Shown piece by piece: positions 7,949 to 19,379 of a stretch of DNA of 64,000 nucleotides; position 1 is the first letter of the stretch, and every line of letters starts with the position of its first letter. Position numbers and translations under genes: made by a program. The stretch is from Chaetoderma sp. LZ-2023a (Eukaryota > Mollusca > Caudofoveata > Chaetodermatida > Chaetodermatidae): the NCBI GenBank assembly GCA_034401795.1, contig CM067369.1:93685712-93749711 (forward strand), in the 5' to 3' direction. A model generated the notes under the pieces. That model saw only the letters and a list, made by a program, of their open reading frames with translations. It was not told the DNA's origin and did no database searches.

Positions 7949-9357
7949 TATATATTAACTACGTCAATGCTGCTTAGAGGACGTTATTATGCTACTGCAG
8001 ATTGTAAGATTATGGGTTAGGCACTTGGGTATACATACATGGACAGAATACGCCAGTTGCTGATTGTAAACAAAGGAATGTATCAAGATTTTTCTAGACG
8101 GAAAACGGAAGTTACCGTATTTCGCTTAATTGTAGCCTATGCTCTAATAGAAGCCCACCCCCTAACTTTGACATATGAGCTCCAATGATTTCTTAGCAGT
8201 TTCAAAACGGCAAAACTCTGTATTAGAAGCTCACCCCCTCAGCAGATTGTATAGGTAAATCTTTTTTTTAAGAGCAAATTTGTAAGAATAGCGTGTATAA
8301 TAATAACAATCGTGTCACAGGGTGTGTCTACTTCAGACCGATCTCTGCCGTGATACATTTCCGGCCCCTCTAGAAATCAATACAGGCCTCGGATTTGTAA
8401 GCCTCGACCACCTATTAGATTAATAAAGTTTATTCCACACTTTTGGAGTCAAAATGCGCTTAAAACAGTCTTGGCATGATTAAATACCTTCCTTAGAAAT
8501 ATATTTTAAGACCAAATTTATGTACCAAACAAGTACGCGAGAAAATGTGCATCAATTTTGTAACGCCGATCAACATTAAATGATCATAATTGAATTATTA
8601 CGAACGACAATATAGCCAGCTTTTAAGTTAAGATGGGAGGCGGCGTGTTCTCGCGAGATGTTATATGCAATAATATATAGAAATTCCTGAGTTCCGAGTC
8701 CCCGATTCCAGAATATTTATATCCGAGTACTCGCTCTAAAATAAACTCTTCAATTGGAGGCGAATCACGTGATTTGTATTTTTTCTCAACGCCATTTTAT
8801 ACCAAATTGTGGATTAATTTTGATGTAATAAATGACCTTTATTAAAGGATACGCAATATTTAGGCGCTCAAATAATTTCATTTCCCCAGTGATGTTTTGA
8901 GGTATACATTAAACATAGGCGTAGGCGGTGAGAATTTTTACGGGAGAAAATGCGTTGAATTTCCGTGGTATCAGTTTTAAAACTTTTTTGGGAAAACCGT
9001 TAGCGCATAACTATTCAGAGAATGGGGAACGCGGGATAAGCGTGTGTGATTACAACAACAATGACAAATAGCGACCAAGTGAACAATCTTTATTCATCTA
9101 AAACTAATCATGAGTCAATACAAACAAATCAGTTATTTATTTAGTTTATTTAATCATTCACACATTCGGCTGATAGCCCGGATGTTTGTTTCCATGATTG
9201 GTAATGTGAGCAGAGTTTCACAAGCGTAAGTGTCTTGACAAAAATTTCAACATGCCGATTACATGATTATTTCATTTTATAATCGTCCACGATCATTTTG
9301 AATTATATAATCGCGATTAATCGAATAATCGAAAGATTGTGCAACCCTACCTGCATG

Positions 9358-9930
9358 TTGACAATGCTTTATTAAAAAAAGTTTTTTTCATTAATCCTTG
9401 TTTATCCTTCCCTTTTGTGCAATAGAATCAGTCATCTGAAATTCAAATCCAATAACCAACATGTACATGTTCTGAAATCTAATTGTGGTCTGGAAAATAA
9501 AATAAAATCCAAAAGAAAATTCCCAAAAAATTACAACGTGACAAAAACTGGAAGGACGGTGAGTGACTGCAATCTCTGATTCAGGGATTCTCATACAAAA
9601 TGCAACTTGGCATCCCCAAAAGTAGGGATAGTGGTTCCCATGGGACCCCTGAAAATCTTGTATGATTGTTAAATATTAATTCGTTTTATAACTTTTCTAC
9701 AAAAATACCCACAAAATCTAGCATATGACATGACACCCATAATTCATAGCTGTGAGTCCATGGTATCTTCTAATTTTAGCATGGATAAAAAAAATGCATT
9801 AAAACCCGAGATTTTCAGTTTGGGACCCCCAGATTTCAGTTTTGCACCCACAGATTTCAGGGTGTGGGGTCCCTGGACCCTATAAAATTTAGATGCCATG
9901 AGAAACACTGCTCTGATTGTTTTTGTTTCA
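9358..9930. other. Non-coding host sequence before the DIRS nest
   Basis: No exon or repeat is recognised with confidence. Near 9790-9870 short GGGACCCC / CAGATTTCAG motifs recur. The last bases (GTTTCA) match the terminal bases of the DIRS right end, as expected at a recombinase insertion site. Confidence 0.4.
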
Positions 9931-10145
9931 CATCAAGAGTATACTTACCACCCTGATACTGTATGATATTTCCCAAATATCGACCAAGCTTCAATAAGAC
10001 TCGGAATTAAAAAGAAGCAGCCCCCGCTGGGCAGGTTACTCATCTGACAGTCCAGCGGATGCATCGCCCAAACTCGCGCATGTGCTGGGCTGTCTCTTTC
10101 TCTTCTCAAATTATTGACCTGCCATTGCACACGCATTAGATTTAT
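9931..10145 (+). repeat. Left inverted terminal repeat of E2
   Basis: Reverse complement of about 29860-30040 over roughly 190 bp: CCACCCTGATACT, CCAAATATCGAC, CTTCAATAAGACTC, CATCTGACAGTCCAGC and CAAACTCGCGCATG all have inverted partners. The right copy carries an extra unrepeated tail of about 35 bp. Confidence 0.87.
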
Positions 10146-10994
10146 TCCAAGGATTGCTTTTCCTCTTTAATCTTTTTGAATCTTATAGGTTGTTTCACAA
10201 CTTATTCTTTGACTGATTTATAATGTCTGCCGCTGCCAAGTCGCCGGAGGATGTCCGGATGCGTGCTAACACGTGGATACGTCTATATTAGGCTAGCTCA
10301 TTATGGGGGAGACCTATATGTTAGCTAACGCATGTTGTGCTTTGTATTTTAAGATACATTTAGCTGATTTGTGACGTGTTTTACATGTATCCTTCATCTG
10401 GACAATTATTTATACTTGCTTTCTGGGTCCAAATAATTTATTATGAGTTTGCAGAGGCAATTATTACCATAAGAAGTAATTTTTCGACATTCTCCCCCCA
10501 CCACAGGGTTTGGATTCAGGACTAGGTATTCGTGTTGTTGTTCAGCAGACTTCACTCGTTCTTCAGGAGTTTATCTTCTGAGGTTAAGTATGGAGAGTAA
10601 GTTTTCAGTCATTTTATTTCTAAAAAAAATTTTGAAATATTTTATGACAGGTTGTTGTGTTATTTATCTCTGTTGATGGTTTGCATAGGTTCACAGTGTT
10701 TATAAAGTTGAACTACTAATCTTTGTTTGAGTGTTGAGTCTAGCATTCGCCTCTCCATTATTCAAGTTCAAATTCTAGTTATCTCCCTTGCTTCATGAAG
10801 AAGAAGAAATTTAGGGTTTGTTTACTTCTGGTCAGGTCCATAGTTTATCTATAGGCCTGGCTTATCTTTTTACATCTAGGGGGTCTAAGTTTCCTTTGGG
10901 AAATTATTAGCCTTCGGCAATTGGTTTTTTGGTTTGTCATAACTAAAAACTATTTGTTTCCATTTGTGTCTTTCAGAGGGTTATTGAAAACAAA
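10146..10994 (+). other. E2 5' leader / probable intron, up to the E2b insertion
   Basis: It holds an ATG at 10223 (MSAAAKSPEDV...) in a position comparable to the proposed first gag exon of E3 at 22780. No confident donor is visible. A pyrimidine-rich acceptor (TCTTTCAG, ending 10976) matches the position of the gag acceptor in E1 and E3. Only 18 nt of exon 2 remain before E2b begins. Confidence 0.45.
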
Positions 10995-11170
10995 TTCTAC
11001 TTCGAATAATACTTACCAGATGTACTATTATGATAATGTCTATTATCTAGTCTAGCTCAAAACAAACAATTAAAACTCCGCACTCTCCTGGTCCTGCCCA
11101 TACTGTGTCCGGGAATACCATAGCCGCAGGTACCGAGTCAATTCCCAATCACAGTCAGATTCGTCTATTT
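10995..11170 (+). repeat. Left inverted terminal repeat of E2b
   Basis: Starts ATTCTACTTCGAATAATAC and runs through CTCCGCACTCTCCTGGTCCT to CAGTCAGATTCGTCT. The reverse complement lies at 17133-17290. Confidence 0.9.
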
Positions 11171-11262
11171 TGCGCTGTTGAAAAGTCGCGTGTATTTAGT
11201 GCTCTCTTATTGATTAAATAAGCAGTTTTTACGTGTTTTTTCGCAAAACCATCGTTGGATTC

Positions 11263-11295
11263 ATGGAGGAACTGGGGAAATCATCACAGGGGCAG
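11263..11295 (+). CDS. Probable first coding exon of E2b gag
   Basis: ATG plus ten codons reading MEELGKSSQGQ, ending CAG before GTTGTATC. The homologous position in copy B (40318-40350) reads MEGKGKSSQGQ with the same length, frame and boundary, although the flanking sequence has changed. Splicing to the acceptor at 11817 gives a phase-0 join onto the seven-cysteine module. The donor GTTGTA is weak, so the exon is inferred from conservation; no splice junction can be observed here. Confidence 0.5.
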
Positions 11296-11817
11296 GTTGT
11301 ATCAATCTAGAATGTATACATTCGTGCCATAATGACTGTTTGAAGTTTCCTTAAATTGGCACATTTTTTATAATGATAGCCATTGTTGGAGTCGCTTCTG
11401 TACCCGTTAACTTTTAGTTTTAATTCGGGTACTCGGTTAATTTTCTCTTGCGACTCGGTTCCTCTAAGATGGATGCGCCCTTAGCCAAGATGGCGGCGCC
11501 CATGAATTATAGTCGTTCTTGGCTTGGTGTATCCAGGCACTCTGTTATCGCCGATTTTAGCTCTCGCTTAGTTGTCGAGGGTGTTTGTAGTGATCGGCGA
11601 GTTATTCTTGGTTATTTAACGTTAGTTAAAGGCTGAGTTGTGGGTTTTTTTAAATTTTCACTCAAAAAAGTTTCAAATATTTCCTGCCTAAGACTTGTTA
11701 TCATTAAATTGAGAGAAAGTTAATGTGTTTAAGAAATCTTAACTAGCAAGTCTATTGTGCATATTGCTCGTCATTGGTTGTCATGTGCAGCGTTTTAATT
11801 CTTCTCTGTGTTCGCAG

Positions 11818-13772
11818 AAACCGAAGAACTCGGACTCGTTGTGCCGCAAGTGCAACAGGTTCATGAAACAGAAGTACCTGGGTCATCACTGTGTGGCGTG
11901 CGCTAAGTGTAAGGTCGGGAGCCCTTGTGATGTGTGCGTCAAGTGGTCGTTGGAATTGGTGGCGGAGTTTGACAAGGATCGACGGGCGAGGCTGGAGCGT
12001 ATCGAGATGGATAAGGCAGTGAAGCTGCAGCAGGTTTCGTTGCTGGGAGTGGAAGGTCGGCTGAATGAGAGGATGGATTCAGCACTGGGCGTATGGGCGG
12101 CCCAGTTCAAGGCGATGTTTGACTCGTTGCAGTCCACGGTCCCGGTGAGGCAAGCTGGTGCAGCACAACCATTAGGTGGTCCGGCTAGTTCTGCTGAGGG
12201 TCATGCACCTGCCCCTTCTCTGTCCTTGGCTCAAGATTTGCTGCTGAGGGAAGATTCCGGCATGCCGGATCTTTCAATGACGGCGATGCCTAGTACGTCC
12301 CAGGGGTCGCCCTCAGGATTTGTACGGGTTTGCCAGGCGGATGGTGATGTCGACGTTCCGTCGGGCATTTTTCATCCGCGATTTGTGCAACCGGATATGC
12401 CGGCGGAGCCGTGGTTTGCGGTTCCTGCGGCTATCCCGGCGGCGTTAGGTGCGGCTCCTATCGGAGTGACAGTGCCAGCCGTAATTGAGGTCGTCGGAGT
12501 CCCGGATCCCGTGTTGGAGCCGATGGACTGCGGCGAATCCGTATCTGGCGATTCGTTGGATACTGGTGCCGCTGGTAGTCGCGCTATGGATGCGCTCTGT
12601 CCTGCCAGAGACGTATATCGTAGCATTCAGCAAGGATCGTCGGTGGCCCTCTCATCTAAGGGAGAGAGGGAGGATGAAAACGGGAGTTCTTTGATGGACG
12701 ATTCCGCTTTCTGCACCGAAGCTGAATGGGTGCAGGTTCTTGGATGGATGACCAATCGTCTCGGGTTGGCATCTGATCTAGGATCTCAGCGCGATCCGGC
12801 GATGGAACGGATGTCAGAGCGTGCGGCTAGCGCTCTGTCCAGTGGCTCTTCTGCCATGCCTACACTCCCGCTGGACACGCAAATTCTGACATGTTGGAAG
12901 TTGCGGCATACCGTCTGGTTCAGCCAGACTATGCGTTGCCCAAGGCCCCGAAGGGGATAAGGAGTAGGGTCCGGTTTCCGGAGCAGGCTTATCATCAGTA
13001 CGCCAGGGTTCCACGGCTTTCCGTTGCGGAACGTGAGGCGCTGAATAGGCCGTTGGCTGGGAAGGCCAAGGGGCGGTCACGTCCTTTGGTTTCTCAGACC
13101 AACAAAGACCCGTTCAATGAGCTCACGCTCATTGAGGATGCGGCTAGGGCAGCCATGGCTGCGCTGTCGCACGGGTGTACCGTCTTGCAGGGTATGCTGG
13201 ACTGCACGGCGGAAGGCGGACAGGTGCCAGAGGCTGCTCCCGGAGTTGTTCGGGACACCATGCGCCTGTCTCAGGATTGCCTGGCCAGGGTAATCACGAG
13301 AACTTTGGCAGAGCGACGGAGAATGGTTCTCGATTGTGTGGAACCAGGACCAGAGATGAGGGCTGCGTTATCTTCTGCGCCTTTCATAGGTCCAGGCTTG
13401 TTCAGCGGCTCGGCACGACAAGCGCTCTCTAAGGTTGCGTCAATGGTGGCGGAGCAAGAAGTGGTCGGCAAGTCGTGGAAGTCGACCAAGAGGACTCCGC
13501 CGCAACAGTCCTACCGTCAGCATAGGCTGGAGCAGCAGAGACAGCGTCCTAGATCGCCCTTCCGTCCTTCTGGCCATGATGCCCATAGGCCATCCGGATC
13601 GCAAGGACCTGGCCGTTCGTCCGCATACAAGCCCTCTAGTAAGAGGCCGTATGAGGACGACAGGAAGGGTGGCGGTTCGGGCCGAGGCGGCTACCGTAAG
13701 GATAGCCGTGGCGGCGGTTCCGGACCGTCATACCACAAGAAGCCGCGGGGCGGCCGTGGGGCTCGTTCCTGA
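11818..13772 (+). pseudogene. DIRS gag-like protein, E2b, one frameshift
   Basis: Follows the acceptor CTGTGTTCGCAG. The first part (to about 12883) and the second part (12884-13772) are in different frames; copy B has one more base at this spot and reads through, so E2b lost 1 nt. The N-terminus has LCRKC...CVACAKCKVGSPCDVC, seven cysteines spaced exactly as in the E1 family. The middle is Ser/Ala/Pro-rich. A conserved block (SAMPTLPLDTQ, then PLVSQTNKDPFNE, FIGPGLFSG) aligns with E1 gag. The C-terminus (about 13640-13772) is Gly/Arg/Lys-rich and probably binds RNA. The length without the shift would be about 650 residues. Confidence 0.78.
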
Positions 13773-15383
13773 CGGGTTTCCGGCGGAACCAATACTGGCG
13801 GCTTTGGAAACAAATGGAGTCGAGAATCTTCACCCAAGCGATTTAGCGTCTTGTCGGCTAATCTCGACCGACAACTGTGTTTAGATTCCTTCCGTCGGAG
13901 GCAGACTTCAGCTATTCCTAAGCCAATGGGAACAGGTCGCGCGCGACTGTTTAGTCTGTCAGTGGATAAGAAACGGCTACGATCCGGACTGATCCGAGGG
14001 TCTTCACCAAGGTGGTTCTCGCCATGACTTCTTTACTTCGCAGGAGAAACATAGCTGTTCACACTTACATAGACGACTGGCTGCTAAAGGCGGGGAATCC
14101 AGTCACTCTGCGCAGCAATCTGATAGTAGTCCTAGACTTGTTAAAGAAGCTAGGATGGATTGTGAATCTAGAGAAATCAGAACTAACTCCATCCCAGGAG
14201 TTTGTTTATCTGGGAATTTTTTTTCAATCTCAGGGACGGCGTAGCTTTTCCGGCGGAGAGCAGAGTCAGAAGCCTGATTGCAGTGTTGGAGTCGGTTTCT
14301 CTAGGAGCCTATCTGATGGCGCGTCAATTTCTCAGAATATTGGGTTTGCTAGTATCGCTGGAGAAGGTGGTGCCATATGCGGCACTCAGGCGCAGGCCGA
14401 TTCAGATGTATTTGATGTCGTTCTGGTCACAGAGAACGGATCCGTTATCTCTGAGAATACCAGTAAAAGAACCATTGATATTCCACCTTCAGTGGTGGTT
14501 ATCGGAACAGAATCTCCTGCGAGGCGTTCCTCTACAACCTCCTCAACCTCAGATGTCCATATTCACGGATGCATCATTGACAGGTTGGGGAGCGGTATTG
14601 GACAATCAGTCAGTGTCAGGGGAATGGGATCGGACCAATGCGCAGAAACATATCAATGTGCTCGAGCTATTAGCGGTGGTATTTGCACTGCAGAAGTTCG
14701 AGAGTCTAATTCAAGACAAGATTGTCCTAGTAAGGACAGACAACTCAACAGTGGTGTCTTATTTGAACCGCCAAGGCGGGACGAGATCACCAGAGTTGTG
14801 TATGATGGTTTGGAACCTTCTGCTGTGGTGCCAAGAGAGGAATATTATTCTTCGGGCAGCACACATTCCAGGAAGATTGAACATCTTAGCGGATGCTCTC
14901 AGTCGAAGGACGGTTTGTCGTCCGACGGAATGGCAGCTCAACCAAGTGGTAGCGGAGGTTCTATTCAAACAATGGGGCAAGCCAAATGTCGACCTATTTG
15001 CGATGAATCAAAACGCAAAGATGGTCACTTATGTGTCACCGATCCCGGACCCGTTAGCTCTAGCAGTAGACGCACTGGCGATAAGTTGGAAGGGAATGTA
15101 CGCGTATGCGTATCCTCCAACAATTCTCATCCCGAAAGTTCTGGCAAAGATAAGAGAGGGGATGTGCCAAGTACTACTGATCGCCCCTTATTGGCCAGGC
15201 CGATCATGGTTTACGGATCTGCTGGACCTTCTGGTCTGCAGTCCAATCCCTCTTCCAGACACAAGAGATGTAATCTCTCAGAACAAGGGTCTGTACCTTC
15301 ACGACAGACCAGAAATGTTCAAATTGACTGCATGGATGTTGTCAAGCAGCGTGCAATTGAGGGTGGCTTTTCTGAGCAAGTAG
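13773..15383 (+). pseudogene. DIRS RT/RNase H, E2b, internally deleted
   Basis: The RT N-terminal half is missing: sequence jumps from the KKRLRSGL region (about 13985) straight to VFTKVVLAMTSLLRRRNIAVHTYIDDWLLK, whereas copy B retains about 450 bp between these points. The YIDD box remains near 14075. An extra T in the T run near 14220 shifts the frame from 14012-14230 to 14202-15383. RNase H (IFTDASLTGWGA, VLELLAVVFAL, VRTDNSTVVSYLNRQGG) and the C-terminal DIRS domain (KPNVDLFAM, YPPTILIPKVL) are otherwise open. This copy cannot make a functional RT. Confidence 0.85.
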
Positions 15384-16356
15384 CGAAGTTTGTTGCTTCA
15401 GCCAGAAGAGTTTCAACCACAAAGACATATAATTATAGAATCAACAAATTTGCACAGTGGTGTGAGAGAGGAGATATTGATCCCTTTTCTGCATCTGTTC
15501 AACACGTAGCAGATTTTATCTGTCATTTATACGAAGTTGACAAACTTGTACCTTCTACCCTAGCAGCATATAAGTCTGCATTAGCTTCGGTCATTCCTAG
15601 TCTCACCATTGAGGGAGTGGAGAATGACACCTTGAATGAAGTTATCAAAGGAATGAGCAATCTGCGACCCAGACAGCCAATTCCTATTCCATCATGGAAT
15701 CTATCTCTTGTTCTACAGGTTTTAGGGCATGCTCCCTTTGAACCGATTAGATCTATTGATATTAAACTGTTAACTATTAAATCAGTTTCTTGGTTGCAGC
15801 AGCGTCGGCGAGAAGGAGAAGCGAGATTCATGCGCTTTCTGCCGAACAAGACCGTTTTGTCGTCACGGGTGAAGGTTTAAGATTACTTCCACGTCTTTGT
15901 TTCCTGGCAAAGAATCAGTCACTTAAATATCCAGGACAGCCGATCAATTTGCCAAGTTTAACTAGACATGAACCAAATTCTTGTGCTTGGTGTCCTGTCA
16001 GATGTCTGAAGATGTATAAGAAACGTACTTCTGAGTGGAGAGACGACCCGAAATCTCTGTGGTTATGTCTCAAAGCTCCCCATTTACGTGCTTCGAAAGA
16101 TACTATTTCTCGTTGGCTAGTTGACGCTATTCAGATGTCGCACAAGATCGCTACAGGAAAGCAGATTGATCGTGCGAATGCCCATGAGGTCCGAGCACTA
16201 GCAGCATCATCGGCCCTTTATAAGGGTGTCTCATTAGAGCAGGTGATGTCTGTAGCACAATGGCATGCCGAGTCGTCATTCACTGATTTCTACCTTCGCG
16301 ACATCTCCAGCACACTTAATCCAGTAGCCGTCGCCAATCTGTCGAACCTAAACTAA
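15337..16356 (+). pseudogene. DIRS tyrosine recombinase, E2b, 1-nt deletion
   Basis: The N-terminal helical domain (GGFSEQVAKFVASARRVSTT, VADFICHLYEVDK) lies in the frame ending at 15880. The catalytic domain lies in the frame 15790-16356: box Arg in ASARRRSEIHALS, HEVRALAASSALYKG, AQWHAESSFTDFYLRD with nucleophile Tyr, ending NLSNLN. Copy B reads AGTTTTCTT where E2b reads AGTTTCTT near 15788, so a single T was lost. The RT stop at 15383 lies inside the recombinase start, repeating the overlap seen in E1. Confidence 0.85.
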
Positions 16357-16965
16357 GCCACGTCCGACCACTACGTCGCACACATCACAAAAGTCTTCCG
16401 CCTACACTGACCAAGCGCTATGCACATGACTGAGTACGACCGTGGATTGGGCCTAGCTCCTGTGATGATCAAGAACAGATCGACCGCTCAAAAATGGTGA
16501 GTGTTTACATTAATTAAGTGACTATAAATATGTTTACTTCCAGTCGAAATACCAGACTGAGTAAGTGAATAGTCTGGTACAAGAGTATATTTATCCTCTC
16601 ATACAGACATGAGACTCATTCCAATTTGAAAATCTAATCGATATACTGATAGTTTTTTCAAAGATTGAAGTTGTAGTAGCTTCTTTGCACTCTACTGGAC
16701 TGCCCTAGCTGAGACTTGGGGCTGACACGGGTCTGGTGGGTGTTGCATCCCCATGGACATCCCTCTGGTTTTGTGCGGACAAAAGAGGGGGGGGGGGAGC
16801 GCGGTCTAGACCATAGAAGTTTAGCACTCTATGAGTCAGATAGCAGAACCCAAGCGTATGCCAGGGTTTTAGTCTCTTCACAACCTTCTCTGTTGGATGG
16901 TTGATGAGTGCTGGTTCGAGCCTCACCTCCTCCCACCGGCATTTCCTGGCTGTCGAAATCCGGAG
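16357..16965 (+). other. E2b 3' non-coding region
   Basis: No gene. It is homologous to 45681-46290 in copy B (CAGACTGA, GGTCTAGACCAT, CTCTTCACAACC blocks), which supports a conserved 3' UTR. A G run lies near 16788. Confidence 0.65.
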
Positions 16966-17066
16966 TTTATCATAATAGTACATCTGGTAAGTATTATTCG
17001 AAGTAGAATCAAAAAAGATCCGCTTTTGTTTCTACGAGAATTCTTAATACTTACCAGATGTACTAT
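16966..17066 (+). repeat. Internal complementary region of E2b
   Basis: 16966-17010 (GTACATCTGGTAAG...GAAGTAGAATC) is complementary to the left end at 10995. 17011-17066 (AAAAAAGATCCGCTTTTG...CTTACCAGATGTAC) is complementary to the right end at 17274-17330. The two halves meet near 17010. Confidence 0.9.
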
Positions 17067-17132
17067 GGCCCTGCCTCAGCCGCCCCGCTGAGGTGAGGCT
17101 GAGCTGCTTTCGCAGTTTGCCAAGGCAAATAT

Positions 17133-17330
17133 AAGACGAATCTGACTGTGATTGGGAATTGACTCGGTACCTGCGGCTATGGTATTCCCGGACACAGTAT
17201 GGGCAGGACCAGGAGAGTGCGGAGTTTTAATTGTTTATTTTGAGCTAGACTAGATAATAGACATTATCATAATAGTACATCTGTTAAGTATTAAGAATTC
17301 TCGTAGAAACAAAAGCGGATGCTTTTTTGA
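17133..17330 (-). repeat. Right inverted terminal repeat of E2b
   Basis: 17133-17290 is complementary to the left ITR. 17291-17330 (TTAAGAATTCTCGTAG...GCTTTTTTGA) is a right-only tail repeated inverted in the ICR. Confidence 0.9.
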
Positions 17331-19257
17331 TGCTCTTCCTGCCACCGGTTCATCAAGGCCCGCTTTTTTCCTCATGACTGCACTAGGTGCAGTATGTGCA
17401 GGCCCTTGCTTAATTGCCATGTATGTGAGTCATGGGCGGGGGAGGTTTTCATTGATTTCCTTAATCAGCAGGTGAAAGATCGGGCAGCCGATGAAAAGAG
17501 GCGTCTTAACAAGGAAGTATGTGGTAAGAAGATGAAGGCATCCATGACAGACATGGAGGCCTTCCATCTGGAAATGATAGGAGAAATGAAGAAAACAATC
17601 ACGGATCTTGTCCCGGAGTTGCTTCGCAGCTTGCTTCCCGATTCAAGTTCGTCATTGTCTTCCTCATTTGCTACAGGACAGTGTTCCCGTCTCTGGGTCT
17701 GGTTCTGTTAGGATACCAGTTTTCGATGTAGTCCCAGAGACGGCTCCCGCTGGACCGGCACTGAGCCTTGCCTAGCCAGTGGACCCGGGAGCGAAAGCCA
17801 TGGCCTCGGGCGTCCGCTTATCAGTCGCCCTAGAGCAACCAAAAGCTACGGGTATCAGCGCCTCACGCGATATCCCTCCTACCCAGGCGGAGTTTGATCC
17901 CTTTCAATCTTGGCGTCTAATCTTTCTGGGCAGGAAGAAGTGAACACTGTTGTGGCCTGCCGATGGCCACGGAAATGGAAATCCATCCCCCCCCCCCCCC
18001 TAGGGGGAACATGGGTGACCTTTTCCATGGAACTACTTCCACGGGAGTAGGTTTCACGGCTCAATGGCTAGGCTGGCTTGGAGCTGATGGCCGTCCATAC
18101 CATATCCCTCTGCTTGCCGAGAGTTACGTGGGGGAAGGCCCGGATTATGACGTCATGCATTTAGCCCCCATAATGCCGTAGATCCAGCTCCTGGAATAGC
18201 CATGCCTCAAGCCATGCTGGCCCTTGCGGGTCGGTATGGTTCCATGGCTTTCAAGGAGTATCTCCAGCTCCAGCTTTTACCCCACCAGTGAATGTTGTTG
18301 AGGACGACGAAGGCCTTAGGCTCGTCGAACATTCACAGGTGGCCACTGAGGAGGACTGGCTGGATGCCTGCCAATGGCTGGTAGGCATCAAGCCAGAACT
18401 CCAGTTGGATCCACCGAACCAGCGCCCGTGGTTGGGAGGGAAGCCAGTGACGAGCACGATGCCATCTCCCATATGTGGAACATATCGTGGATATGTTCGC
18501 TGCGGCAGAGACGTCCATTCCGCCGAATGGATGCCTTGTGAACGCCCCTCACGAGGTGGCACGGCGCTGCCGTATTAGTTCTGATCTTTATCAGAAATAC
18601 GGTGTCGTTCCAAAGCCATGCACGGATGACCGTGCAGCTTTGGGCGAAGATACGCGGCCATGGTCCCGGTCTAAACCGGGACCCTTGTGCGCTTGCACTT
18701 TGCGCAATGCAAATTCCGCGTTGCGGGACACACGGGAAAGTATGAGGGGAGCCATCTCAGTTCTCTCGCACGTTCCACAGCTGCTACAGAGGGTAGTTTC
18801 GGCATCCGTGGCCTGCCACTCTTACAGTCCAGCGAGCCATCCAGGACATTATCAACCTGGCTCTAGATTGTATGACGAGATCTGTAACCACAAGTTTACG
18901 GGCAAGACGCACATTTGCCCTGGACAATTTGTGCCCCTCGCAGTATCTGTACACTCGGCTTCTTCGGACGCCAATGTCAGGTCCAGGGTTGTTTAGAGGT
19001 GAAGGATGCCTGCACATCCAACAAACCATAAACCTGGTGAATAACCAGTGGGCGCTGCATGAGCAATTTGAAGTGCTCGACAGGGAGCGCGTTCGTGCAA
19101 CATCCCCTGCCTTCCACCCGCAGCAGGCTAGAGCTGGTGGTGGCCCTGTCAGGCCAACCACCAACGCAGCATTGGCCATGGCAATGCCTGCATAAGCCAG
19201 CTAGGGGGGCAGCGCAGGCTCCTTCAGCGTTACCCGCCAGGCAGCCTGCATACTGAG
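17331..19257 (+). pseudogene. Decayed DIRS gag-like sequence of E2
   Basis: Resumes E2 gag after E2b. The first frame (17394-17711) reads CRPLLNCHVCESWAGE, then KKMKASMTDMEAFHLEMIGEMKK, matching E1 gag residues around its last three cysteines. Later fragments (18288-18578, 18475-18996, 18872-19195) match the central block (VDMFAAAETSIPPNG, MSGPGLFRGEGC) in several frames. A 14-C run at 17987-18000 and many shifts and stops make it non-functional. Confidence 0.82.
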
Positions 19258-19379
19258 GTGCGCGTGGCGCAGGCAGAGGAGCGAGAGGTTCTGGTCGTGG
19301 GAGTCGAGCCTGATGAGCCGGTACCCACAAGGATCACACCAGTGCTGCTAGGACAGCCACCAGAGACAGGGCAGCTCTT

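Larger units (their letters stand above)
6220..9349. mobile_element. hAT-like non-autonomous DNA transposon
   Basis: It begins TAGGGTTGCAC and ends GTGCAACCCTA as an inverted terminal repeat; the AT-rich subterminal sequences (cgATTATTC / GAATAATCG and ATCGCGAT) are also inverted. The flanking octamers CCTGCATA (6212-6219) and CCTGCATG (9350-9357) match at 7 of 8 positions, as expected for the 8-bp target duplication of hAT elements. No hAT transposase frame is present. A Tc1/mariner element is inserted near the left end. From 7951 to 9349 I see only AT-rich non-coding sequence, including a twice-occurring AGAAGCnCACCCCCT motif near 8145 and 8225. Confidence 0.72.
10995..17330 (+). mobile_element. 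DIRS-like element E2b (second DIRS family), inserted in E2
   Basis: A 6.3-kb element bounded by inverted terminal repeats (10995-11170; 17133-17330), with an ICR at 16966-17066 in which the left-end and right-end complements are joined. It carries gag, RT/RNase H and recombinase related to, but clearly diverged from, the E1/E3 family. Flanks on both sides are E2 gag sequence. Lesions seen by comparison with copy B and E1: a 1-nt deletion in gag (about 12883), loss of about 450 bp of RT (about 13990), an extra T in a T run (about 14220) and a 1-nt deletion in the recombinase (about 15788). Confidence 0.88.

Noticed and set aside
17394-19195. A separate host gene suggested by ORFs starting CRPLLNCHVCESW
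   Set aside because: It aligns stepwise with DIRS gag of E1 and E3, with shared block order and many frameshifts.
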